Assembly (NCBI RefSeq): GCF_042651485.1
Contig: NZ_JBHSDH010000013.1
Span: 248,001 to 312,000, forward strand
Reading direction: 5' to 3'
DNA from: Sphingorhabdus_B arenilitoris
Lineage (GTDB): Bacteria > Pseudomonadota > Alphaproteobacteria > Sphingomonadales > Sphingomonadaceae
DNA: 64,000 nucleotides
The position numbers were made by a program, and so were the translations under genes. The notes under the pieces are model-generated. The model saw only the letters and a program-made list of their open reading frames with translations, had not been told where the DNA came from and did not search any database. Shown piece by piece: positions 18,625-26,641 of the stretch (its first letter is position 1; the number at the start of each line of letters is the position of its first letter).

Positions 18625-19113
18625 ATGGTTTCGGGGGATACCAGCAGCGGCGAAGGGCGCGATTTCAGCAATTATGACGTAACGCGCGTCATGGCGGTCC
18701 TGCCGCATCGCTACCCGTTGTTGCTGGTAGACCGGGTTGAAGAATTGATACTGGATGAACGCATCCGCGCTGTGAAAGCCGTCACGATGAATGAGGGCTT
18801 TTTTCAAGGTCATTTCCCGGGCCGTCCGATTATGCCCGGCGTGCTTCAGATCGAGGCGCTGGCGCAGGCGGCGGGGGTTTTGGCCATGGAAAGCTTAGGC
18901 CTCGCTGGTTCAGGCAAGCTGGTTTATTTCATGTCGATTGATAATGCGAAATTTCGCGCACCGGTGGAACCTGGCTGTCTTCTGCATCTTGATGTTGAAT
19001 TTACGAAGAAAAGTACCCGCGCTTGCCGGTTTTCCGGGCGAGCGATGGTGGGTGATATTGTCAGCTGTCAGGCCGAATTTATGGCCATGATCGCCGATCC
19101 GCCATCCGCATAA
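18625..19113 (+). CDS. fabZ: 3-hydroxyacyl-ACP dehydratase FabZ
   Basis: Hot-dog-fold enzyme that removes water from 3-hydroxyacyl-ACP in fatty acid elongation. The 162-residue product carries the core motif LPHRYPLLLVDRV and the active-site helix GHFPGRPIMPGVLQIEALAQ, with catalytic His63 and Glu77. The first ~17 residues are a variable extension. It is the last gene of the cluster: a strong terminator follows and lpxA/lpxB, its usual downstream neighbours, are missing. Confidence 0.96.
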   Translation: MVSGDTSSGEGRDFSNYDVTRVMAVLPHRYPLLLVDRVEELILDERIRAVKAVTMNEGFFQGHFPGRPIMPGVLQIEALAQAAGVLAMESLGLAGSGKLVYFMSIDNAKFRAPVEPGCLLHLDVEFTKKSTRACRFSGRAMVGDIVSCQAEFMAMIADPPSA

Positions 19114-19147
19114 CTGCAGCAGTCAAAGCAAGGCTTGCTATTTTACC

Positions 19148-19176
19148 GCGCCGCCGTTAATGGCGGCGCTTCTTTA
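19148..19176 (+). terminator. Rho-independent terminator after fabZ
   Basis: GCGCCGCC (19148-19155) pairs perfectly with GGCGGCGC (19162-19169) around a six-base loop, followed by TTCTTT. A strong end for the pyrH-fabZ run. Confidence 0.9.
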
Positions 19177-19226
19177 ATTCCCTATAGATTCTGGTCGGAA
19201 ACCAGTTTCGCCATTGGAGCAATATT

Positions 19227-19454
19227 ATGAAAGCCGATATTCATCCCGATTATCACATGATCAAGGTGCAAATGACAGATGGCACCGTATATGAAACCCG
19301 CTCAACCTGGGGCAAAGAAGGCGATACGCTCACGCTTGATATCGACCCTACTTCGCACCCCGCATGGACAGGCGGCAATCAGCGCTTGATGGATGCCGGC
19401 GGCCGTGTCGCTCAGTTTAACAAACGTTTCGGCGGGCTTAGCCTTAAAAAATAA
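19227..19454 (+). CDS. rpmE: 50S ribosomal protein L31
   Basis: A 75-residue ribosomal protein. It begins MKADIHPDYHMIKVQMTDG and contains LTLDIDPTSHPAWTGG and RVAQFNKRFGGL, which fit L31. The cysteine pair seen in zinc-binding L31 is absent, so this is the zinc-independent (C-minus) form, as in many alphaproteobacteria. GGAGCAATATT precedes the ATG. It has its own terminators on both sides and is probably a single-gene unit. Confidence 0.95.
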   Translation: MKADIHPDYHMIKVQMTDGTVYETRSTWGKEGDTLTLDIDPTSHPAWTGGNQRLMDAGGRVAQFNKRFGGLSLKK

Positions 19455-19478
19455 ACCGGCTCGCTCACGGGTTATAGC

Positions 19479-19511
19479 ATGGCAGCTGCAGAATTAATCT
19501 GCGGCCGCCAT
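19479..19511 (+). terminator. Hairpin after rpmE
   Basis: ATGGCAGCTGCAGA (19479-19492) pairs with TCTGCGGCCGCCAT (19498-19511) with two mismatches around a five-base loop. It lacks a T-run, so it may be a weak terminator or a 3' stabilising stem. Confidence 0.55.
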
Positions 19512-19570
19512 AACGCTTGACCTTTGACGATATATTATCTTAAGGGTCGCGCCAGCCCAAATGGCGCTAT

Positions 19571-19647
19571 GGCGATCGTAGTTCAATGGTTAGAGCACCG
19601 GCTTGTGATGCCGGAAGTTGCGGGTTCGAGTCCCGTCGGTCGCCCCA
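19571..19647 (+). tRNA. tRNA-His (GTG)
   Basis: A full cloverleaf can be drawn. The anticodon stem CCGGC/GCCGG encloses TTGTGAT, giving anticodon GTG. The T arm is GCGGG-TTCGAGT-CCCGT. The extra G at 19571 opposite C73 is the tRNA-His identity element, and CCA is encoded at 19645-19647. Confidence 0.97.
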
Positions 19648-19809
19648 CTTTCCCAACTCACAGATCAGCCTGCCGCTGCCTTAGGATGACCAAGGCGATG
19701 GAGATGGGTGCAATTCGTTGCGGATGTGTCGCATACTGATTGTGTAGCTATGGTCGACAATATTTCGGCCGTTCACAGCCAACTTTCTATTTTCCAAAAG
19801 TGGACGCTA

Positions 19810-20967
19810 TTAACGCGTCGTGGTTGGCACAAATTGCTCACGTGGAAGATAACCCGTCGTCATCAACCGCTCGGTCGGGAGCTTGATCGACAAATTGGTA
19901 TTCCCAAGCAGAATGTCTTCAACGGAGCCATTGAGTTCAGCCATTCGAGTACCTTGGATATCGGCTCCAAAGGAAGCGAAGCCGATTGCCAAGCCTTCAC
20001 CCATGCTGCCTGTCCAACGACCAACCAATATGGTAGGCGAAGCGGATCGATGTTTGCCTTGGCGCGGAAGAACTTGCTCGATCCATTGCCTAGCTATTCC
20101 GCTTTCACGCTCTTCTTCGGGCCTGCTGTGCACCTGATAACCCGTCGGCTTGTCGACGAACCAACCCATAATTGCGCGGGCGACCGTAGTGTTACCGCCG
20201 GAAGGTGTGTCACGGAGGTCGATAATCAACTTATTCTCAGCTGGAACTTGCGCCATCGCCGCGTCAAAGGCGGCAATAGTAGACGTATCGCCGAGGCTAT
20301 TGTTGATCCTGATTATGGTTCGTCGTTCTGCTGTCTCAACGGACACGAGCACCTTTTCCTCATTCAAGGTGTAGAGCGACGGCAGGCTGAATGTTTTTGT
20401 CACACCAGCTTGATCCTTCACGGTAAAAATACGGTTCCTGTCGCGTCGGCCTGCAACAAGCACCTGTGCCGCATAAGCAGCCCTCTGTGCCGTCAAGGGA
20501 AGGCCAAGCTCGGCCCAAAATCCTCTCACGGCAGCATCTATGGGTTCGCCATTAACGGCGATCAGTATAGCCCCGGCGTCGATACCTGCCTTGGAGGCCG
20601 GACTGCCTTGACGAACAGCATCAACGATAAAATCGTTGCCGCGCGCCACGACCCATAAATCTGAATAAGTAGGAATCACTGCCCAACTATTATCAAACGA
20701 GCTGCCCGTAATGGCATGATGGTCAGCGAGCGACGCCATCCGATCTTCTGCGTATCGTAAAAGGGTATCTTCATCCATCACAGCGTCGCGTTTGGCATCG
20801 AGGATAGTGGATTTTGGTATTACTCCACCGGGCAGCTTATCGAGATAGGCGTAAGATCGTTCGATCGAGGCGTCCAGCTCTAGTGCCGCTGCTTTATAGT
20901 CAGGCTGCGCAGGCGCTCCGATCAGGAAGCTCCATAGGAAAATTGTAAGAACGTGACGAATGTTCAT
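19810..20967 (-). CDS. S41-family (C-terminal processing peptidase-like) secreted protease
   Basis: The 385-residue product begins with a short hydrophobic signal-like segment (MNIRHVLTIFLWSFLIGAPA). A PDZ-like region lies at about residues 110-160 with GSPASKAGIDAGAILIAVNG, the ligand-binding pattern of tail-specific proteases. The S41 core follows with KLIIDLRDTPSGGNTTVA and, near residue 320, GRWTGSMGEGLAIGF, where the serine in TGSMGE is the expected nucleophile. The family cleaves proteins near their C-termini in the periplasm, but the lysine partner of CtpA is not obvious, so this is closer to the tricorn/IRBP-like branch. It stands alone next to tRNA-His on the opposite strand. Substrate unknown. 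Confidence 0.75.
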   Translation of the reverse strand: MNIRHVLTIFLWSFLIGAPAQPDYKAAALELDASIERSYAYLDKLPGGVIPKSTILDAKRDAVMDEDTLLRYAEDRMASLADHHAITGSSFDNSWAVIPTYSDLWVVARGNDFIVDAVRQGSPASKAGIDAGAILIAVNGEPIDAAVRGFWAELGLPLTAQRAAYAAQVLVAGRRDRNRIFTVKDQAGVTKTFSLPSLYTLNEEKVLVSVETAERRTIIRINNSLGDTSTIAAFDAAMAQVPAENKLIIDLRDTPSGGNTTVARAIMGWFVDKPTGYQVHSRPEEERESGIARQWIEQVLPRQGKHRSASPTILVGRWTGSMGEGLAIGFASFGADIQGTRMAELNGSVEDILLGNTNLSIKLPTERLMTTGYLPREQFVPTTTR

Positions 20968-21311
20968 GATAGTCCAACAAATAGCCTGACTATGAATTAA
21001 CGTCTAGAAATTCCTCGTCCCGCTCAATTGAAGACATTCCGCTCCCCCCAACGTTGCTACCATTTGGATTTACTATCTTCCAATCTTACGCCCACAGACA
21101 TTTCTATCCTAACGGACCTTTTTTTGTAGCAATGCAAACAGCCACTGAAATGGCAGAGTTTTGTGCCTTTCGAGCGGTTAACTTCGTCTAATTCTTACGG
21201 TTTGCCTCTGCTTTTGACAAACCGTAGTTGTAATATTATTACCGCGCATCGTAATTACGTTCCATCGCCCACCAACCGTTCTCACCAACTCCTCACAAGG
21301 CCGCTAAAGAC
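20968..21311. other. Divergent intergenic region with an inverted repeat
   Basis: About 340 bases between the S41 peptidase and the leucine-dehydrogenase-like gene, which diverge. It is A/T-richer than its surroundings and must hold promoters for both. Apart from the inverted repeat at 21196-21226 I see no coding frame or other motif. Confidence 0.5.
21196..21226. promoter_or_regulatory. 9 bp inverted repeat upstream of the amino-acid dehydrogenase
   Basis: TACGGTTTG (21196-21204) and CAAACCGTA (21218-21226) are perfect inverted copies separated by 13 bases, 86 bases before the ATG. TTGACA overlaps the right arm at 21215-21220. The layout suits an operator for a dimeric regulator such as an Lrp/AsnC protein, but no regulator gene is adjacent and a simple RNA hairpin is also possible. 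Confidence 0.4.
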
Positions 21312-22364
21312 ATGACTGCTATCTGGGATTTGCCCGATTTTGATGCCCATGAATCGGTGCATATGTTCGATGACCCGGATAGCGGTCTGCGCGCGGTGAT
21401 TGCGGTGCATTCTACCCATTTGGGGCCAGCGGCGGGTGGGACGCGTTTTTGGCATTATGCGGATAGCGGCGCGGCCATCACCGATGCGCTGCGGCTGTCA
21501 CGCGGGATGAGTTACAAAAATGCGATGGCGGGCCTGCCGCTTGGCGGTGGTAAGGGCGTTGTTCTGGCGCCAGCGCACCGGCGCAAAACCCCTGAAATGC
21601 TGCACGCCTTTGGCCGCGCTATTGAATCGCTCGGCGGCCGATATGTGACCGCAGAAGATGTGGGGATGAGTGATGCCGACATGGTCGAAATATCGGCCGA
21701 AACCCGCCATGTCGCGGGTCTTCCCGTCGCCGATAGCGCGGCCGCCGGCGGGGACCCCGGACCCTTTACTGCGCGCGGCGTTTATCTGGGGATAAAGGCG
21801 GCTGCACGCTACCGGCTGGGTGCAAATACGATGGCGGGCATCCATGTCGCAGTGCAGGGAATTGGTAGCGTCGGCGGCGGGGTCGCGCGGCTGCTTGCTG
21901 CCGATGGTGCGAAGCTGACTATCGCAGATATTGATGCAGCCAAGGCGCAGGCATTGGCCGATGAAACCGGCGCTCAACTGGCCGATCTAAATACCATTAT
22001 GACGTTGAAAGCGGATATATTCAGCCCCAATGCCCTCGGAGCTGTGCTAAACCGGGATAGCATTGATGCTCTAAACGTCAGCATAGTGGCTGGCGGCGCG
22101 AATAATCAGATGGCGACCGCCGGTGATGCGCAGCGATTGTTTGACCGAGGCATTATCTATGCGCCTGATTATGTGATAAATGCAGGCGGTATCATCAATG
22201 TTGGTTTGGAATATCTTGGCAATGCAACGGCGCAAGATGTGCATGACCGGATCGATATCATACCGCAGCGGCTGACCGCGATATGGGATGAAAGCAAGGC
22301 TGATAAATTGCCTGCTGCCATTGTTGCTGACCGCATGGCGCAGCGTTTGATTGGGCGCGGCTGA
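21312..22364 (+). CDS. Leucine/valine/phenylalanine dehydrogenase family protein
   Basis: NAD-dependent oxidative deamination of a branched-chain or aromatic amino acid to its 2-oxo acid. The 350-residue length fits leucine dehydrogenase. SYKNAMAGLPLGGGKGVVL holds the substrate lysine (Lys69) and the catalytic lysine (Lys81), and GGRYVTAEDVGMS follows as in the family. The Rossmann motif is VAVQGIGSVGGGVARLL, then ADIDAAKAQAL. Specificity between Leu, Val and Phe cannot be read with certainty. The inverted repeat upstream suggests specific control. ccmC begins 81 bases downstream. Confidence 0.9.
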   Translation: MTAIWDLPDFDAHESVHMFDDPDSGLRAVIAVHSTHLGPAAGGTRFWHYADSGAAITDALRLSRGMSYKNAMAGLPLGGGKGVVLAPAHRRKTPEMLHAFGRAIESLGGRYVTAEDVGMSDADMVEISAETRHVAGLPVADSAAAGGDPGPFTARGVYLGIKAAARYRLGANTMAGIHVAVQGIGSVGGGVARLLAADGAKLTIADIDAAKAQALADETGAQLADLNTIMTLKADIFSPNALGAVLNRDSIDALNVSIVAGGANNQMATAGDAQRLFDRGIIYAPDYVINAGGIINVGLEYLGNATAQDVHDRIDIIPQRLTAIWDESKADKLPAAIVADRMAQRLIGRG

Positions 22365-22445
22365 GCTGGCTTGATCCAAAGTGCAACGCCGCTTTTCAAT
22401 TTCGCCATTGAAGCGCGCGCCGCAAACGCCTAACCAAAATCCGTT

Positions 22446-23162
22446 ATGCATCGTTTCGCCAATCCCGCCCGCTTTTTGCGCATCGCAAAGCCGTTGACCC
22501 CGGCGCTTTTCTGGCCGGGATTGTTGCTGACGATTGCGGCCTGCGCATGGGGATTATTCGGCACGCCTACCGAAAGGTTGATGGGCGATACGGTAAAGAT
22601 CATGTTCGTTCATGTGCCCGCCGCCTGGCTCGGTATGGCGGGATGGACCGGTATAGCCATTGCGAGCATCGTACAATTGGTTTGGCGGCATCCTTTGGCC
22701 GGTGTTGCGGCGCGCGCCGTTGCCATGCCCGGTGCGGTTTTTGCGGCGATATGCTTACTGACTGGCTCCATTTGGGGGCGGCCTACTTGGGGGACATGGT
22801 GGGTGTGGGATGGGCGTTTGACGTCTATGCTCATTTTATTCTTTTTGTATCTGGGATATATTGCGCTGGCCAATGCGAGCAGCGAAAAGGGCAATGTTAG
22901 CCGGGTAGCAGCGGTGTTTGGAATTATTGGCGCGGTCAACATTCCTATCATCAACCGGTCCGTAGTCTGGTGGGAAAGCCAACATCAAAAGGCGAGTATC
23001 ACGCTTGGCGGATCGAGCATCGATTCGGCTTATCTATGGCCGTTATTTGCCGCTGTTGTGGGATTTAGCTTATTGTTTGGCGCGGTGGTGTTGATGCGGA
23101 TGCGGGCGGCGCTCGCCGAATTAAAGATAGAGGCGCGGATGCGCCGGTTGGCGGAGGGATGA
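22446..23162 (+). CDS. ccmC: Heme exporter/handling protein CcmC
   Basis: Membrane protein that transfers heme to CcmE during cytochrome c maturation. The 238-residue product has six hydrophobic segments and the heme-binding tryptophan-rich motif WGTWWVWDGRLTS at about residue 115 in a periplasmic loop. The flanking histidine-containing HVPAAWLGM lies before it. It heads a ccm group; ccmA and ccmB, which usually precede ccmC, are not here. Confidence 0.95.
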   Translation: MHRFANPARFLRIAKPLTPALFWPGLLLTIAACAWGLFGTPTERLMGDTVKIMFVHVPAAWLGMAGWTGIAIASIVQLVWRHPLAGVAARAVAMPGAVFAAICLLTGSIWGRPTWGTWWVWDGRLTSMLILFFLYLGYIALANASSEKGNVSRVAAVFGIIGAVNIPIINRSVVWWESQHQKASITLGGSSIDSAYLWPLFAAVVGFSLLFGAVVLMRMRAALAELKIEARMRRLAEG

Positions 23163-23163
23163 T

Positions 23164-23295
23164 ATGACGCATCAGTTTTTCATAATCGCATCCTTTGCCG
23201 TGACCGTAGCAGGTCTGTTATGGCTATCGGTCAGCAGTTATAGCGCGATGCGGAAATCCGAAGCTTTGGCGGATGATTTGAAAAATGAACGCTAA
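23164..23295 (+). CDS. ccmD: Heme exporter protein CcmD
   Basis: A 43-residue protein with one membrane helix (FFIIASFAVTVAGLLWLSV) and a charged C-terminal tail (RKSEALADDLKNER), the exact shape of CcmD. It starts one base after the ccmC stop and overlaps ccmE by 11 bases. CcmD stabilises the CcmC-CcmE complex and helps release heme-loaded CcmE. Identification rests on size, topology and position, since CcmD sequences are poorly conserved. Confidence 0.85.
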   Translation: MTHQFFIIASFAVTVAGLLWLSVSSYSAMRKSEALADDLKNER

Positions 23296-23752
23296 ATCGG
23301 GTCTGAAACCAAAACATCAACGGCTGCTGCTTGCAGTATTGGCCCTGGCGGCATTGATCGGCGCTGGGTTGCTCGCCGCGCGGGCGCTCAGCGAGGAAGC
23401 CTCCTTTTTCTATACACCGACAACGCTGGCCAAAGAAAAGCCTGCTATTGGCCGGGCGATACGTATTGGCGGAATGGTAAAGCCCGGATCGATACAGCGC
23501 GGTGCCGACGGGATAACTGTGCGCTTCATTGTGCAGGATAAGGATGCGTCTCTCACGGTCCGTTATACCGGCATCACGCCTGATTTATTTGTTGAGGGGT
23601 CGGGCGTCGTTGCGGACGGCAGGTTGGCCGATGATGGGGCGTTTGTTGCCGATAATTTGCTCGCGAAGCATGACGAGAATTACGTTCCCAAAGAATTGGC
23701 CGATATTGATATGAACGCAGCGCAGCATAGCCAAGACAGCTTGGTGCAATGA
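23285..23752 (+). CDS. ccmE: Heme chaperone CcmE
   Basis: Periplasmic membrane-anchored chaperone that binds heme covalently and passes it to CcmF. The 155-residue product has an N-terminal membrane helix and an OB-fold domain. The heme attachment histidine is His129 in LAKHDENY, with Tyr133 as the axial ligand. RIGGMVKPGS is the other family signature. It overlaps ccmD by 11 bases and ccmF by four. Confidence 0.96.
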   Translation: MNAKSGLKPKHQRLLLAVLALAALIGAGLLAARALSEEASFFYTPTTLAKEKPAIGRAIRIGGMVKPGSIQRGADGITVRFIVQDKDASLTVRYTGITPDLFVEGSGVVADGRLADDGAFVADNLLAKHDENYVPKELADIDMNAAQHSQDSLVQ

Positions 23753-25710
23753 TTGCTGAACTTGGACTTGCCGCCTTATGGCTGGCCGCTGCCATGGCTT
23801 TGCTGCAGTTGATCGGCGGCTTGACCGCTCTGACGGGCAAGGGATCTGAGCTATCGGTGGTCGTAACGCCCGCAGCAATTGCGCAGGGTGTTTTGTGCCT
23901 CATTTCCTTTGGCGCGCTGATCTATCTTTTTGCGGTGACCGATTTGTCGGTGCTCTTGGTGGCGAATAACAGCCATGTCGATAAACCGATGATCTTCAAA
24001 CTGGCGGGGACATGGGGCAATCATGAGGGGTCGATGCTGTTATGGGTCACAGTGCTGACTTTTTCGGGCGCAGCGATTGCGTTGCTCGAAAAACGGCTTG
24101 ATCCGCGGACATTATCCGCAACATTGATGGTGCAGGCGCTGCTGGCACTGGGTTTTTTCGCCTTTTTGCTTTTTTCTTCCAACCCATTTGAGCGGTTGGC
24201 TCCTGCGCCGCAATCTGGGGCCGGGCTCAATCCTTTGCTGCAGGATATTGGCCTCGCATTTCATCCGCCAACGCTATATTTTGGGTATGTCGGTTTGTCG
24301 GTCGCCTTTTCCTTTGCGGTTGGCGCGTTGCTGACTGGTAAAGTCGGCCCTGCTTTTGCACGAGCGATGCGGCCATGGGTTCTGCTCGCTTGGATATTCC
24401 TGACATTAGGCATCACAGCGGGCAGCTATTGGGCATATTATGAGCTGGGCTGGGGCGGTTGGTGGTTTTGGGACCCCGTCGAAAATGCGTCGCTTTTGCC
24501 ATGGCTCGCCGCAACCGCTTTACTCCATTCGGTTAGCGTTTTGGCCACCCGTGACGCATTGCGCGCTTGGACGGTGATGTTGGCTCTGGTCGCTTTTGCG
24601 ATGTCGATGGCGGGCACTTTCCTCGTGCGTTCTGGTATATTGACCAGCGTTCATGCGTTTGCCGTGGACCCTGAACGCGGGGCATTCATCCTTGCGCTGC
24701 TGTTATTATATGTGGGCGGAGCGTTTCTGCTATTCGCTCTGCGTATCGGTACCGTAACGCAGGGCAAGACATTCCGCTTAGTCAGCCGAGAAGGTGCGAT
24801 TGTCGGTAATAACATCTTGCTCAGCACGATATTGGGCGTGGTGCTGATCGGGACGCTATATCCATTATTGGCAGAGGCGATGGGGGATAAGGTTTCCGTT
24901 GGCCCGCCCTATTTCAACAAAGCAACCGTTCCAATTGCGATCCTGCTGATGCTGCTGCTTATTTTTGGGCCAATGCTGCGTTGGCGGCGTGATGAAGCTG
25001 GCCGGGTGAGCCGTTATATGGTTGCGCCGATTGTCGCGGGCGTTGCAGCGACCGTGATTGCCTATGTCGTGAACCCGTCCGCCGGTTTCTTTGTTTTACT
25101 GTCCATGGGCCTTGCCGCCGCGCTGGCGATAGCATCATTCCTGCCGCTTTTGGGACGCAAACTGTCGCGAACACCGCTGACCTTGTGGGGTATGATGATC
25201 GCACATTTTGGGCTGGCCGTGATGGTCGCCGGTATGGCGAGCGAGTCCGGCTATTCCTCCGAACGATTGGCCGCGATGAAAGTTGGCGACAGCGAAAAGG
25301 TCGCTGGCTGGACCGTAAAGCTGGAAGAAATAGGGCCAGTTGTGGGCGACAATTGGGTCGCGATGGAAGGCCTATTTGTAGTTAGCCGCAACGGCAATAG
25401 CGATGAAATGAAGCCGCAGTCGCGCAATTTCTTTTCCCCCGAACAACAAACGACAGAGGCGGCGTTGCTGACCAAATGGGACGGGCAGCTTTATGTGGTT
25501 ATCTCTGCGCCAACGGATGGAGCCAGCGAAGCCGACGATAGTCGCGCGGACAAGCGGTGGCAGGTGCGGTTATGGTGGAAACCTTTTGTGACCTTGATCT
25601 GGCTCGGCGGAATGTTGATTTCGCTGGGCGGGATAATTGCGCTTCTCGGACGGATGTTCCGCGGCGTTAAGCTTCGCCGCAAACCTGTGGCGGAAGGGCG
25701 CTTTGCATGA
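23749..25710 (+). CDS. ccmF: Cytochrome c heme lyase subunit CcmF
   Basis: Large membrane protein that joins heme to apocytochrome c. The 653-residue product has about 14-15 hydrophobic segments. The WWD motif WGGWWFWDPVENASLLPW is at about residues 235-252, and GNHEGSMLLWVTVL near residue 88 is another signature. A long periplasmic segment is near the C-terminus. It overlaps its neighbours by four bases on each side, as in a translationally coupled operon. Confidence 0.97.
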   Translation: MIAELGLAALWLAAAMALLQLIGGLTALTGKGSELSVVVTPAAIAQGVLCLISFGALIYLFAVTDLSVLLVANNSHVDKPMIFKLAGTWGNHEGSMLLWVTVLTFSGAAIALLEKRLDPRTLSATLMVQALLALGFFAFLLFSSNPFERLAPAPQSGAGLNPLLQDIGLAFHPPTLYFGYVGLSVAFSFAVGALLTGKVGPAFARAMRPWVLLAWIFLTLGITAGSYWAYYELGWGGWWFWDPVENASLLPWLAATALLHSVSVLATRDALRAWTVMLALVAFAMSMAGTFLVRSGILTSVHAFAVDPERGAFILALLLLYVGGAFLLFALRIGTVTQGKTFRLVSREGAIVGNNILLSTILGVVLIGTLYPLLAEAMGDKVSVGPPYFNKATVPIAILLMLLLIFGPMLRWRRDEAGRVSRYMVAPIVAGVAATVIAYVVNPSAGFFVLLSMGLAAALAIASFLPLLGRKLSRTPLTLWGMMIAHFGLAVMVAGMASESGYSSERLAAMKVGDSEKVAGWTVKLEEIGPVVGDNWVAMEGLFVVSRNGNSDEMKPQSRNFFSPEQQTTEAALLTKWDGQLYVVISAPTDGASEADDSRADKRWQVRLWWKPFVTLIWLGGMLISLGGIIALLGRMFRGVKLRRKPVAEGRFA

Positions 25711-26237
25711 TGAGCCGTTGGAAATTATGGCTGCCGCTTGCCATATTGGCATTTATTGGCGGCTTGTCATTATACGGCCTTACCGCGCCCAAGGATGAAT
25801 TTGTCCGGTCGCAAATGATTGGCCAAAAACTCCCGACTTTTGAATTGCCGCCTGCGACGGATGGGATCAAGGGTCTGTCCAACCGTGATTTTGCCGATGG
25901 TAAGCCGCGCTTGCTCAATTTTTTCGGTAGCTGGTGTGCGCCGTGCAAGATGGAGGCACCGCAGCTGGAGGCATTAGCCGCAGCTGGCGTTGAAATTCAC
26001 GGCATTGCGCTGCGTGACCGGCCGGAAGATGTGGCTTCATTTTTGAAACAATATGGCAATCCTTTCCAGCGGATTGGGGCAGATGTGGACATGCGTTTGC
26101 AAGTGCAGTTCGGGTCATCCGGAGTTCCCGAAACATACGTCATATCGGGCGACGGGCGGATAACCTATCAACATATCGGCGATATTCGCAGTGAACATAT
26201 TCCGCTATTGCTTGAAAAATTGAAGGAAGCGCGGTGA
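25707..26237 (+). CDS. ccmG: Thiol:disulfide interchange protein CcmG/DsbE
   Basis: Membrane-anchored periplasmic thioredoxin that keeps the CxxCH cysteines of apocytochromes reduced. The 176-residue product has one N-terminal membrane helix and the active site FFGSWCAPCKMEAP with Cys77 and Cys80. The cis-proline region SSGVPETYVISGDG follows, including the family-specific GVPET. It lies between ccmF and ccmH with four-base overlaps. Confidence 0.95.
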   Translation: MMSRWKLWLPLAILAFIGGLSLYGLTAPKDEFVRSQMIGQKLPTFELPPATDGIKGLSNRDFADGKPRLLNFFGSWCAPCKMEAPQLEALAAAGVEIHGIALRDRPEDVASFLKQYGNPFQRIGADVDMRLQVQFGSSGVPETYVISGDGRITYQHIGDIRSEHIPLLLEKLKEAR

Positions 26238-26641
26238 AGCGGGCGGCTGTCATCATCGCGTTATTATTCGCATCGCCGGTTTGGGCGCAGGGCAGCGGCG
26301 TAGAGCCTCCCTTTTCGCATCAGCAATTGGATGATCCCGCCTTAGAAGCACAAGCAACCGAGTTGATGGAGACGCTGCGCTGTATTCAATGCCAGGGGCA
26401 ATCGATCGCCGACAGCGACGCCCCCATTGCAGGAGCGATGCGCAGCGAAGTGCGGCAACGGATTAAGGAAGGACAAAAGCCGGAGGATGTGCGCGCCTGG
26501 TTAATCGGGCGGTATGGTGAATATGTTAGCTTTGAACCAGCGGCATCCGGGGCAGGGTTGATATTATGGTTCCTTCCACTGCTCCTATTGTTGGCGGGAT
26601 TATTCATGGCACGCGGCCTGTTCGGAAAGGAAAAGCCATGA
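26234..26641 (+). CDS. ccmH: Cytochrome c maturation protein CcmH
   Basis: Holds apocytochrome c through a reactive thiol pair before heme ligation. The 135-residue product has a signal peptide (ending near PVWAQ), the LRCIQCQ motif with Cys50 and Cys53, the signature QSIADSDAPIA, and a C-terminal membrane helix (LILWFLPLLLLLAGLFMA). This is the short CcmH form without the TPR part; the TPR part is encoded by the next gene. Confidence 0.95.
   Translation: MKRAAVIIALLFASPVWAQGSGVEPPFSHQQLDDPALEAQATELMETLRCIQCQGQSIADSDAPIAGAMRSEVRQRIKEGQKPEDVRAWLIGRYGEYVSFEPAASGAGLILWFLPLLLLLAGLFMARGLFGKEKP

Noticed and set aside
19708..20658. Plus-strand open frame of 316 codons over the S41 peptidase gene
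   Set aside because: It is antisense to a frame with a signal peptide, PDZ and S41 motifs, and its own product shows no domain.
19571..21311. Genomic island inserted at tRNA-His
   Set aside because: I looked for a second copy of the tRNA 3' end and for an integrase and found neither, so only a lone gene is reported.
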